Shown: positions 17,063 to 25,428 of the stretch, piece after piece
Layout of the letters: the number at the start of each line of letters is the position of its first letter
Position numbering within the stretch: the stretch's first letter is position 1
NCBI RefSeq assembly: GCF_000300875.1
Contig: NZ_AMSG01000007.1
Span: 62,001-126,000 of the forward strand
From: Galbibacter marinus
GTDB lineage: Bacteria > Bacteroidota > Bacteroidia > Flavobacteriales > Flavobacteriaceae
Direction of reading: 5' to 3'
DNA length: 64,000 bases
Notes under the pieces: model-generated
Database searches by the model: none
What the model saw: the letters and a program-made list of their open reading frames with translations, nothing else
What the model was told of the DNA's origin: nothing
Made by a program: the position numbers and the translations under genes

Positions 17063-18712
17063 TTATTTTTCAGGTTCAGTATAGTATATTTCTAATTTAA
17101 GTTTTTTATCACTTACATCATTAGGAACATTATTTCCATAAAGGACTGTTCCTTGAAAATTAGGTATACTGGCTTGAGGAACTTTTATTAAACGTGAATC
17201 AGACTCTAATATTGCAGAAACACTTGCCGCATTTAAAATACTGTTCGTAGTGCTTAATCCAAGTTTGATATTTAAAGAATCATTTTTAATGAGGTTATTG
17301 ATATAATTTGTGATTCTAAATTTATACCGAGGTCCAACACTATTCTCCTCATCCAATCTGCCGTCGAAGATAGCGTAGCTCGTAGAATCGACCCCCGTAT
17401 TCTGGCTTAAATCAACAGTATAGTCGATTAACGGTCGTTCATTTTGATAATCGTATAGGTAAATTCTCTTTGGAAGGGTCTCTGTTCCACCCTGACCTAT
17501 TGCTGTTTCATCCACATAAAAAATCAAGTTGGCTTCATTGATTAGCCATCCTTTTGATTTGGCTTCTTGGAGCTCATTAAGCGCATCTCCACTTCCATTT
17601 GATATATCAACCTCCACTATAGACCCTGCGCCACCTTGAATATACAATCTCGAGGCGTCTTGATTGGTGAACTGATCCGCAATTTGTTGTGGATATGGAT
17701 CATTACTTAAATAGTTTACTTTGTTTGCTGTATTGGCGCTAAGGGAAAGTTTTACGGATTTTTCAGAAACAATTGCCTCTCCTTCACTATCAGTATTATC
17801 ATATTGATAGTGAACCTCTATATAACCATTAGAAACATCGAGTAGCATCGCCAAATCATTATTGGCGGTTTCCATACTCACGTATACACCCCTTAAATAT
17901 TCCTGGAAATTATTAGCACTTAACAATGGACTTTTGCCTTCATTATTTATTATCTTCTCCTGGAAAAATTGTGTATTAAGCGCAATACGAAGCCTAGGTG
18001 CTAATCTTTCAGAAGGAACTTCAGATTCATCCTCATCTGGTGTATTTGGATCATCTTCATTATTAAAGTAAAGCAATTCTTCTTGATTAATTTCAACATC
18101 GCCATCAAAGAGCACCGTAGAAATAAATTCAGTAGGATCTTCATTAGAATAATACGCTTTAGCCTCTTGGAAATTTGTCTCTGGATCTAGTACTCTTAAA
18201 TATTTGGTATACTCATTAACTTTTAAATTAAAAGTTGCATTTATATTTCCAAATATGGAATCCACCCTATAATCTTTAGGTTTAGATGAATCATCACTAA
18301 TGGTATCACTAACAAGAGTACTATAAAATGGTATGTGAAGGTATACCTCAGTGACCACTTCATTTTCTTGGTTATCAGCAGAGGAGTCTTCATTTGCCTG
18401 TGAAACATCTCCAAAGGTCGGGTTGGAACTTGGAAGTGATAACTGAGAGGCAAAAGAGGCTTTTTGAACTCCAAAAATTGGATGCTTATAATCTGCCAAT
18501 TGATAACCACTCAATCCATCTGTTCTTACAGCTGATAATTTTCTGTTATACGCCTTGACATCATAACTGATCTTATTGATATTGGTAGAACCATCATCCA
18601 CAATATCAACTCCAATGGTATTGTAGTCACGCTCACAAGCCGTAAAAAAAATAACACCACTCATCACAAGTAGTGTTACTAAAACATTGCTTTTTAAAAT
18701 ATTTTTTATCAT
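17063..18712 (-). CDS. DUF4270 lipoprotein
   Basis: 549 aa. The lipobox ends at Cys26 (FFTAC), followed by ERDYNTIGVDIVDDG, the usual start of DUF4270 proteins. The family is a large beta-rich, probably outer-membrane-associated lipoprotein restricted to Bacteroidota and regularly found beside the short GT5 glycogen synthase gene. Function unknown. A very acidic stretch (about residues 218-235) may bind cations. It sits between the synthase (15 nt) and glmS (21 nt). Confidence 0.85.
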   Translation of the reverse strand: MIKNILKSNVLVTLLVMSGVIFFTACERDYNTIGVDIVDDGSTNINKISYDVKAYNRKLSAVRTDGLSGYQLADYKHPIFGVQKASFASQLSLPSSNPTFGDVSQANEDSSADNQENEVVTEVYLHIPFYSTLVSDTISDDSSKPKDYRVDSIFGNINATFNLKVNEYTKYLRVLDPETNFQEAKAYYSNEDPTEFISTVLFDGDVEINQEELLYFNNEDDPNTPDEDESEVPSERLAPRLRIALNTQFFQEKIINNEGKSPLLSANNFQEYLRGVYVSMETANNDLAMLLDVSNGYIEVHYQYDNTDSEGEAIVSEKSVKLSLSANTANKVNYLSNDPYPQQIADQFTNQDASRLYIQGGAGSIVEVDISNGSGDALNELQEAKSKGWLINEANLIFYVDETAIGQGGTETLPKRIYLYDYQNERPLIDYTVDLSQNTGVDSTSYAIFDGRLDEENSVGPRYKFRITNYINNLIKNDSLNIKLGLSTTNSILNAASVSAILESDSRLIKVPQASIPNFQGTVLYGNNVPNDVSDKKLKLEIYYTEPEK

Positions 18713-18727
18713 CTCGAATCCTCTGGA

Positions 18728-19537
18728 TTAACTTAATACTTTGCTCTGGTAAAAATTTATGTAGGCTTCCTCAAATTCAAAAATAGGAACATGAGGCAGC
18801 ACTGGTTTAGTAAGCGAGTCAATATGCTTTTTTAAATCATCAGGTAATTCCTCCGAAGCAACCACTACCGCATCCGAATGATCAACAGCCACTTTCAACA
18901 AGTTACTGTAGTTAGGCGTTTCTAGTGAAGCAACATCTTTTTGATCAATACCATCAAATTTAATCTTATCTAGCATTCCATTATCTAACGTACCCTCAAA
19001 ACCTTTGTTGTAAACCGATGTTACAATTTTACTCCCTGTGAAAAGTGGCTCATCAGCGTAGTATTTTTTAAGATATAATGGCAACAAAGAAGCCATCCAA
19101 CCGTGAACATGAATAATATCAGGATTCCAGTTGAGTTTTTTAACAGTCTCTACTACACCCTTTGCAAAGAATATAGCCCTTTCATCATTGTCTGGAAATA
19201 GATTTCCATCCTCATCTGAAAAGGTCGCTTTGCGTTTGAAGTATTCTTCGTTATCGATAAAATAAACTTGAATTCTCTCCTTTGGTATGGAAGCTACCTT
19301 GATAATTAAAGGCATATCCATATCGTTGACAACAAGGTTCATTCCGGATAGACGAATTACCTCGTGTAGTTGATGCCTTCTTTCATTAATGTTTCCAAAT
19401 CTGGGCATAAAGATTCGTATCTGTCCACCTCTGTCATTCACCATCCTAGGACTCTCATAAGCCATTGAGGAGACCTCGTTTTCCGGCAAATAAGGAACCA
19501 TCTCAGAAGCGACAAATAATACTCTTTTGTCTGTCAT
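18728..19537 (-). CDS. Glycogen/starch synthase, GT5 N-domain only
   Basis: 269 aa, about half of canonical GlgA. It begins KRVLFVASEMVPYLPENEVS, the GT5 N-terminal motif region, and has IIHVHGWMASLLPLYLK. The C-terminal Rossmann domain that carries most ADP-glucose-binding residues is absent. Short forms of this kind are conserved in Flavobacteriaceae and annotated as glycogen synthase, but whether they are catalytic is doubtful. It heads the operon with DUF4270 and glmS; a perfect -7 element lies at 19577-19584. Confidence 0.82.
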   Translation of the reverse strand: MTDKRVLFVASEMVPYLPENEVSSMAYESPRMVNDRGGQIRIFMPRFGNINERRHQLHEVIRLSGMNLVVNDMDMPLIIKVASIPKERIQVYFIDNEEYFKRKATFSDEDGNLFPDNDERAIFFAKGVVETVKKLNWNPDIIHVHGWMASLLPLYLKKYYADEPLFTGSKIVTSVYNKGFEGTLDNGMLDKIKFDGIDQKDVASLETPNYSNLLKVAVDHSDAVVVASEELPDDLKKHIDSLTKPVLPHVPIFEFEEAYINFYQSKVLS

Positions 19538-19576
19538 ATAATCTATTTATTACTTTCAACTAAAGGTTAAAGCACG

Positions 19577-19584
19577 CAAAAATA
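19577..19584 (-). promoter_or_regulatory. -7 element for the glycogen synthase operon
   Basis: Minus-strand TATTTTTG fits TAnnTTTG and is 39 nt upstream of the start at 19537. It shares the 108-bp divergent spacer with the panC element. Confidence 0.5.
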
Positions 19585-19615
19585 CAAAAAATATGCCTAA
19601 TTCGTTTAATTTATA

Positions 19616-19623
19616 TAGCTTTG
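19616..19623 (+). promoter_or_regulatory. -7 element for panC
   Basis: TAGCTTTG fits TAnnTTTG exactly, 22 nt before the panC ATG at 19646. No clear TTTG -33 box is seen. Confidence 0.55.
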
Positions 19624-19645
19624 CAGGCTGTTAATTTTAAAACTG

Positions 19646-20494
19646 ATGCGCGTTTTTAAACAAAAAGAAGCATTAATTTCTCAGCTGAGCGCAGAGAAAA
19701 ACAATCACAAAACCATCGGATTAGTCCCTACTATGGGTGCATTACACAAGGGACACCTCTCTTTAGTATCACGCGCTTTAGAGGAAAATGACCTTGTCGT
19801 TGTCAGTATTTTTGTCAACCCGACGCAATTCAATAATCCTGAAGATTTAGCCAAATATCCCAAAACATTAGATAAGGATGTTGGTTTATTAGAAGAACTC
19901 AATGATCAGATCATCATTTTTGCTCCTTCAGCAGAAGAGATGTACCAAGATGATATCACCTCCGAAAAATTTGATTTTGACGGCTTGGAATTCCAAATGG
20001 AAGGCAAATTTAGACCTGGCCACTTTGATGGAGTCGGCACTATAGTCAAAAAACTTTTCAATACTGTAACCCCAGATAGGGCTTATTTTGGTGAAAAAGA
20101 CTACCAACAACTTCAGATAATTAAAAAGCTTACAGAAAAAGAGCAGTTAGATGTTCAAATCATAGAATGCCCCATTACTAGAGAGAGTAGTGGGCTAGCA
20201 ATGAGTTCGAGAAACGAACGCCTCCCAAAAGATTTGAGAAATAAAGCTGCTTTTATTTATAAAACCATTTCAAAGGCAAAAGAAAAATTCAGCACTCAAA
20301 GCATCCAACAAACTCTTGATTGGATTAATGATCAATTCGTAAACCACGAGGACTTTGAATTAGAATACGTAGAAATAGCGGATCAAAAAACGCTAAAATC
20401 TGTTAAAGTCAAAAAAAATGGCGAGCATTATCGTTTATTTGTGGCCGTATATGCAAATGACATACGACTTATAGATACAATTGCTTTAAATTAA
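19646..20494 (+). CDS. panC: Pantothenate synthetase
   Basis: 282 aa, normal length. Joins pantoate and beta-alanine using ATP, via pantoyl-adenylate. The signatures are PTMGALHKGHLSLV (HIGH-like), FVNPTQFNNPEDLAKYP, RPGHFDGVGTIVKKLFN, YFGEKDYQQLQ and the KMSKS-like MSSRNERL. It is followed by panD after 12 nt, giving the beta-alanine-making and -using steps in one operon. Confidence 0.97.
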   Translation: MRVFKQKEALISQLSAEKNNHKTIGLVPTMGALHKGHLSLVSRALEENDLVVVSIFVNPTQFNNPEDLAKYPKTLDKDVGLLEELNDQIIIFAPSAEEMYQDDITSEKFDFDGLEFQMEGKFRPGHFDGVGTIVKKLFNTVTPDRAYFGEKDYQQLQIIKKLTEKEQLDVQIIECPITRESSGLAMSSRNERLPKDLRNKAAFIYKTISKAKEKFSTQSIQQTLDWINDQFVNHEDFELEYVEIADQKTLKSVKVKKNGEHYRLFVAVYANDIRLIDTIALN

Positions 20495-20506
20495 TACCTT
20501 TGTAGC

Positions 20507-20857
20507 ATGCAAATTGAAGTAGTAAAGTCCAAAATACACAGAGTAAAGGTCACAGGAGCAGACCTTAACTACATTGGTAGTATCACCATCGATGAAGCAT
20601 TGATGGAGGCTTCCAATATCATTGAAGGAGAAAAGGTACAGATCGTTAATGTGAACAACGGTGAGCGTCTTGAAACATATGCCATTAAAGGCAATCGAAA
20701 CAGTGGGGAAATCACCCTAAATGGGCCTGCTGCACGACGTGTTCAACGCGGAGACATCATTATCATTATCGCCTACGGCACGCTTGATTTCCAGGAGGCC
20801 AAGCACTTTAAACCTTCCATTATTTTCCCTAACGAAAATGATAATTCTTTAAAGTAA
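20507..20857 (+). CDS. panD: Aspartate 1-decarboxylase proenzyme
   Basis: 116 aa. A pyruvoyl enzyme that makes beta-alanine from aspartate. The self-cleavage site Gly24-Ser25 lies in [20 protein letters not shown] and [20 protein letters not shown] are family blocks. Bacteroidota use no PanZ activator. The next gene begins one base after its stop. Confidence 0.96.
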   Translation: MQIEVVKSKIHRVKVTGADLNYIGSITIDEALMEASNIIEGEKVQIVNVNNGERLETYAIKGNRNSGEITLNGPAARRVQRGDIIIIIAYGTLDFQEAKHFKPSIIFPNENDNSLK

Positions 20858-20858
20858 G

Positions 20859-21824
20859 GTGAATTCCAGATTAAAAAACATACTTAAAAATACACTCCCA
20901 CTATTGCTGGGAGTTTTTTTAATCGGTTATTCATATTCGATAACCTCAGCGGAGGATCGAAAAAACATAGTAGAAGCCATCAAAGAGGCCAACTACTTCT
21001 GGGTTATCATATCCCTTATACTGGGGCTTCTAAGTCATCTATGTAGAGCAGTCCGATGGAACTTGTTACTAAAACCTTTAGGCTATCAACCACGACTGAT
21101 CAACAACATTATGGCTATATTTACAGCCTATTTAGCCAATTTAGGAATTCCACGCTCTGGTGAATTACTAAGAGCCACCACTATCAGCACCTATGAAAAT
21201 ATCCCATTCCAAAAAGGATTTGGAACAATTATAGCTGAGCGTGTAATTGATGTAATTATGCTACTGCTAATTGTTCTTATCACAGGGATTCTACAGACTG
21301 AGATCATTCTTGATTATTTTGCCGCAAAACAAATCAATTACATCAAACTCATCGCATTGGGTGTTGGATTGCTGATTTTCGGAAGCCTATTCTTGTTCTT
21401 TATAAAGAAAGCTAAAAGTGGGATTTTATTAAAGATTAAACACATAGTTCAAGGCTTAATCGAAGGTGTAAGTAGCGTTTTTCAGATGAAAAATAAGGGT
21501 TTATTTATCATCTATACCATTGCGATTTGGGTATTGTATATCGCCATGTTTTGGGTGGTGAAATTTTCCATCCCACAAACAGCTGATCTTCCAGTAAGCG
21601 CTATCTTAGCTGCCTTTGTTGCAGGTGCCTTTGCTATGACTGCCACCAATGGTGGAATAGGTTTATACCCTATTGCTGTTAGCAACATCCTTTTGATTTA
21701 CGGGATAAGTAAAACTACGGGAGACGCATTTGGGTGGATCATGTGGTCTTCACAAACGATCATGGTGGTTCTCTTTGGAGCAATCTCATTTCTTTTACTC
21801 CCGATAATTAATAAAAACAAATAA
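20859..21824 (+). CDS. YbhN/UPF0104-type lysylphosphatidylglycerol synthase TM-domain protein
   Basis: 321 aa, GTG start one base after panD. It has six to eight hydrophobic helices and the family blocks LSHLCRAVRWNLLL, AIFTAYLANLGIPRSGELLRA and TATNGGIGLYPIAVS. It lacks the catalytic domain of MprF, so it is only the flippase-like membrane part. Proposed roles are lipid or polyprenol transport; no substrate can be named. Conserved next to panD in Flavobacteriaceae. Confidence 0.85.
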   Translation: MNSRLKNILKNTLPLLLGVFLIGYSYSITSAEDRKNIVEAIKEANYFWVIISLILGLLSHLCRAVRWNLLLKPLGYQPRLINNIMAIFTAYLANLGIPRSGELLRATTISTYENIPFQKGFGTIIAERVIDVIMLLLIVLITGILQTEIILDYFAAKQINYIKLIALGVGLLIFGSLFLFFIKKAKSGILLKIKHIVQGLIEGVSSVFQMKNKGLFIIYTIAIWVLYIAMFWVVKFSIPQTADLPVSAILAAFVAGAFAMTATNGGIGLYPIAVSNILLIYGISKTTGDAFGWIMWSSQTIMVVLFGAISFLLLPIINKNK

Positions 21825-21858
21825 TTTCTTATCTTTCCGATTCCAAATCTTATGTATC

Positions 21859-23004
21859 ATGAAAAAGAATGCCCTGGCAAGCATTTTAATATTGCTATGC
21901 ACATACTTTAGCCTTGCTCAAGTCACATCAACTTCTATAGAGTCCATTAAACTCGCTGAGAAACGAAACATAAAACTTTATGTACCCGAAGATTACAGCC
22001 CAGAGAAGACCTATCCCCTTGTGGTCGTTTTAGACGCTGATTACCTATTTGACATTACAGTTGGAAATGTAAAGTTCTACACTCATAAGGATAAAATGCC
22101 ACAGTGTATTATTGTGGGAATTGATCAGGGACAAAGCCGATATGAAGATTGTTATTACAATCCAGACAGCGGTTTTCCGGATAAAAAAGGAAATGCGTTC
22201 TTTGAGTTCATCGGCATGGAACTCATTCCAATGGTAGCTAAGAATTACAATTTAGCTAATTTTAAGGCTATTATAGGCCATGGTATCACAGCCAATTTCA
22301 CCAATTATTTCCTATTTAAGAAATCACCGCTCTTTAACGCTTATATAGAATTATCACCTTCCTTTGCCCCACTAATGGAGAGTAAAGTTCCTAAACGTTT
22401 AAGCGAATTAGAACAAATGGTATTTTACTACCTAGCAACAGCAAATGAAGACGAAACTGAAAATCAACAACGCATTGAAGTGTTTCACAACCAGACAAAA
22501 GGATATAACAACGATCAATTACATTTCTACTATAACAATTTTCAGAATGCTGATCATTATTCTGTTGCTTCTTTTGGTATTCCGATAGCTTTTGACCAGT
22601 TCTTTAAAGTTTATAAACCTATAAGCGTGAAAGAATACAAACAAGAGATCCTTACCTACAATGGCCCTATTATTGAGTATTTGACTGAAAAATACGCCAC
22701 TATTGAAACCTTATTTGGATTTAAAAAACAGGTTAGTCTAAATGACATGATGGCTATTTATGCTGGGGCCAAGAAAAAAGAAGACTTAGAGTCCATAAAA
22801 GAATTGAGCAAAATTGCCAAAAGTGAATATCCAAATACGATGCTTGGGTTCTTCTGGGAAGCGGAGTATTTGGAGCAATTAGGGGAACCAAAAAAGGCTC
22901 TTCGCACCTATGAAAAGGCTTTTGGCATGAGTGAAATTGATTTTGCCACCAAAGATCTAGCTTTAGAGCGAATGGAATCGCTAAAGGCTGATTTTGGATG
23001 GTAA
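21859..23004 (+). CDS. Secreted esterase-fold (EstD-like) protein lacking nucleophile Ser
   Basis: 381 aa. Signal peptide to about residue 20 (FSLAQ). The alpha/beta-hydrolase part (about 25-255) resembles putative esterases of the ferric-enterobactin-esterase group (KTYPLVVVLDADYLF, IIVGIDQG). At the nucleophile elbow, where GHSxG is expected, the sequence is IIGHGITANF: Gly replaces Ser. A C-terminal TPR-like helical segment (about 290-381) follows. It is therefore likely a non-hydrolytic binding protein. Convergent with the LacI gene, two bases apart. Confidence 0.75.
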   Translation: MKKNALASILILLCTYFSLAQVTSTSIESIKLAEKRNIKLYVPEDYSPEKTYPLVVVLDADYLFDITVGNVKFYTHKDKMPQCIIVGIDQGQSRYEDCYYNPDSGFPDKKGNAFFEFIGMELIPMVAKNYNLANFKAIIGHGITANFTNYFLFKKSPLFNAYIELSPSFAPLMESKVPKRLSELEQMVFYYLATANEDETENQQRIEVFHNQTKGYNNDQLHFYYNNFQNADHYSVASFGIPIAFDQFFKVYKPISVKEYKQEILTYNGPIIEYLTEKYATIETLFGFKKQVSLNDMMAIYAGAKKKEDLESIKELSKIAKSEYPNTMLGFFWEAEYLEQLGEPKKALRTYEKAFGMSEIDFATKDLALERMESLKADFGW

Positions 23005-23006
23005 TC

Positions 23007-24026
23007 TTAAAGAGTAGACTCTCGTTTTACTAAACTAGATTTGATAATTTCAGTGACAAAAGGCCTATTTTCATAATCAGGATCCTCTAGACGCTTAATT
23101 AGTAAATCAGCGGCTTTCTCACCAATTTCTTCACCTCCTTGACTTACGGTGGTAAGCGAAGGGCTACTACTTATGGAGATAATGCCATCAGTGAATCCTA
23201 TAATAGAGATATCCTCAGGGGCTGATTTGCCCATTTTTTGCGCTATTTTCATGGCTGAAACTGCAAAGAACTCCGTTACCCCGAACACGGCATCAACGGT
23301 ATGGTTTACAAGTAAATCTTCTATAACCTCTGATCCTCCATAGGGATCTTCGACCTTGACAATTAAATTATCGTCCACTTCAATTCCGTTGTCTTCTAAA
23401 GCTTTTCGGTAGCCTTGAGTCCGCAAATTACCAACGCTCATATAATCTGGCATACTGATAAGAGCGATATTCTTACGGCCCGATTCAATCAAATAGGTTA
23501 CCGCATTGTATGCCCCTTGGAAGTCATCAATAATAACTTTGTCACATTCGACCTGATCGGTAACACGGTCGATCATAACCACTGGCATTCCTTGGTTAAT
23601 AACCTCTTTAATATGGTGGAAATCTTGTTTGTTTTCTGTTCCCATCGAAAGAGACATGATAAATCCGTCTATACTTCCATTGGCAAGCATTTGCATATTA
23701 ATCACCTCTTTATCAAAAGATTCGTTTGAGATACAAACAATTACATTATATCCTTTTTCCGTGGCTAAACGTTCAATTCCTGTGATCACAGAGGAGAAAA
23801 AATAATGGACAATTTCGGGAAGGATGATTCCAAGATTTTTAGTTTTTTGATTCTTCAAACTCAAGGCAATATTATTAGGCTTATAGTGGTGCTCTTTTGC
23901 GAATGCCTGAATAATCTCCTTGGTCTTTTCACTAATTTCTGGACTGTCTTTCAGCGCCTTAGAAACAGTAGATATCGACACATTGAATCGTCTTGAAATC
24001 TCTTTTAGCGTTATTTTTTGCCTCAT
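23007..24026 (-). CDS. LacI/GalR-family transcriptional regulator
   Basis: 339 aa. The N-terminal HTH reads ITLKEISRRFNVSISTVSKAL, with the hinge NIALSLKNQKTKNLGII. The rest is a periplasmic-binding-protein-like sensor (LPEIVHYFFSSVITGIE, MIDRVTDQVECDKVIIDD, GFTDGIISISSSPSLTTV). Effector and targets are unknown. No sugar-use locus is adjacent. GCAATT and AATTGC arms about 20 nt apart in its upstream region (about 24079-24112) could be an operator, but this is weak. Confidence 0.92.
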   Translation of the reverse strand: MRQKITLKEISRRFNVSISTVSKALKDSPEISEKTKEIIQAFAKEHHYKPNNIALSLKNQKTKNLGIILPEIVHYFFSSVITGIERLATEKGYNVIVCISNESFDKEVINMQMLANGSIDGFIMSLSMGTENKQDFHHIKEVINQGMPVVMIDRVTDQVECDKVIIDDFQGAYNAVTYLIESGRKNIALISMPDYMSVGNLRTQGYRKALEDNGIEVDDNLIVKVEDPYGGSEVIEDLLVNHTVDAVFGVTEFFAVSAMKIAQKMGKSAPEDISIIGFTDGIISISSSPSLTTVSQGGEEIGEKAADLLIKRLEDPDYENRPFVTEIIKSSLVKRESTL

Positions 24027-24272
24027 TTTCCTTTTCCTTTATTGCGAAATCAAAATTAAGCTTTTTATCCTATCCACCGCAATTTCATGATAACATTACG
24101 GCATAATTGCAGATTTTGATTCAAATGATATTTAATTTTAACAAAAACTCATTTCCTTTTGGGCCTTCCTTTTACTAAATGGCTCATTATTGTAAATATA
24201 CAGATTTTTTTCAGGTTATTTTTCAAAAGGGATTCTGCCAAAAAAAGAATTACTTATATAACTTATAGTGTC

Positions 24273-25247
24273 TTATAGTACCATCAAATTACATCCCCTT
24301 ATATCGGAGTGATCAAAACGACCAATTACCTCAAAGGAATCTCCTTTTAATTTTCCTAAATCCTGTGTGGCAATAAATGAACAGGAATTCAAATTAGCAA
24401 GGTCGATAATATTCATCCCTCCGGATTTGCCAGCTGGCAATAAACTCAAAGGATCTTCTGGGTCTCTTATGATAATTCTCATCCAGGGTGGACAACCAAA
24501 AACTCCATCACCTTTTGAATATGCTTGTGAGAGTAATTCCGTCATTCCATATTCCGAGTGGATATGTTCAAGGCCAAAACCATTTTTTAGTAATTGATGT
24601 AGCTCACTACGGATGAGTTCCTTTCTCCTTCCTTTCATCCCCCCGGTCTCCATGACAATAGTGTTTCTAAGGGAAAACTGGTGCTTCTCAATAAGATCTA
24701 AAAGGGCAAATGATACACCGATTAGTAGGATTTTTTTTCCTGATTGATCCAGCTCCTTTAATCGAATTGCAAGCTCATCAATGTTGTGCAAATAGAAACC
24801 ACTGTCCTTTGCCCCTGACTGCTTAATCATATCATTGGCCATATAAATAAGTGAAGAGCCTGTTCTCTCAAGATAAGATGGTAACAAAGCTAGCACTGTA
24901 TAGTCTTTGATTTCACTGTAGAAGTGAGTAAATCCTTGCCTAAAACTTTGCTCATACACCCCCAAATCAGTAACGTAATGCTTACTCGTTATACTTCCAG
25001 TGGTACCACTACTTGTAAAAATAATATCTGTTGAATCCGTATGACAAGTTACCTTTCGGGATTTAAAAAATTCGATTGGCAAAAATGGAATCTGCTCAAT
25101 TTGAGTTACCTCTTTGGGTGTTATACCAAGGTGGTTACAAAATTCTTGATAGGTTTCATTAGCTCTATACTGAAATCCAAATACCTCCAAAGCCACTTTA
25201 TTAAAGTCCTTATCAGATTGAATATTAAAAATAGCGTGGGGATCCAT
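24273..25247 (-). CDS. LuxE/PaaK-type acyl-activating protein
   Basis: 324 aa. Matches the LuxE (acyl-protein synthetase) branch of the adenylate-forming superfamily. FTSSGTTGSITSKHYV is the phosphate-binding loop, with SEYGMTELLSQAYS further on and a C-terminal GRFDHSDIRGCNLMVL. No luciferase or reductase genes are nearby, so it is not a lux system; such solitary genes are common in Flavobacteriaceae. The likely reaction is acyl-AMP formation; the acceptor is unknown. TATTTTTG (minus strand, 25266-25273) is a perfect -7 box 18 nt upstream. Confidence 0.8.
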   Translation of the reverse strand: MDPHAIFNIQSDKDFNKVALEVFGFQYRANETYQEFCNHLGITPKEVTQIEQIPFLPIEFFKSRKVTCHTDSTDIIFTSSGTTGSITSKHYVTDLGVYEQSFRQGFTHFYSEIKDYTVLALLPSYLERTGSSLIYMANDMIKQSGAKDSGFYLHNIDELAIRLKELDQSGKKILLIGVSFALLDLIEKHQFSLRNTIVMETGGMKGRRKELIRSELHQLLKNGFGLEHIHSEYGMTELLSQAYSKGDGVFGCPPWMRIIIRDPEDPLSLLPAGKSGGMNIIDLANLNSCSFIATQDLGKLKGDSFEVIGRFDHSDIRGCNLMVL

Positions 25248-25371
25248 AAACTTTATTTAACCCGACAAAAATACACAAAATAGTAAGGACATATTCATTG
25301 TCACGCTATGCTTTTGTAAAGTATAGAATTATCTTAAAAAAAATTGGTTTCATCATTAAATTCGTAAATTA

Positions 25372-25397
25372 GAAAAAGGCTGCCAAAGGCAACCTTC
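25372..25397 (-). terminator. Intrinsic terminator of the TonB receptor gene
   Basis: Stem AAGGTTGCC/GGCAGCCTT on the minus strand (25388-25396 with 25376-25384, one mismatch), 3-nt loop, followed by TTTTTCT. It lies 32 nt beyond the receptor stop. Confidence 0.85.
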
Positions 25398-25428
25398 ATT
25401 TAAAAATAATCAAAACCGTACTATCTCG

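Noticed and set aside
24273-25247. Bioluminescence (lux) locus
   Set aside because: Only a LuxE-like protein is present; luxA, B, C and D are absent.
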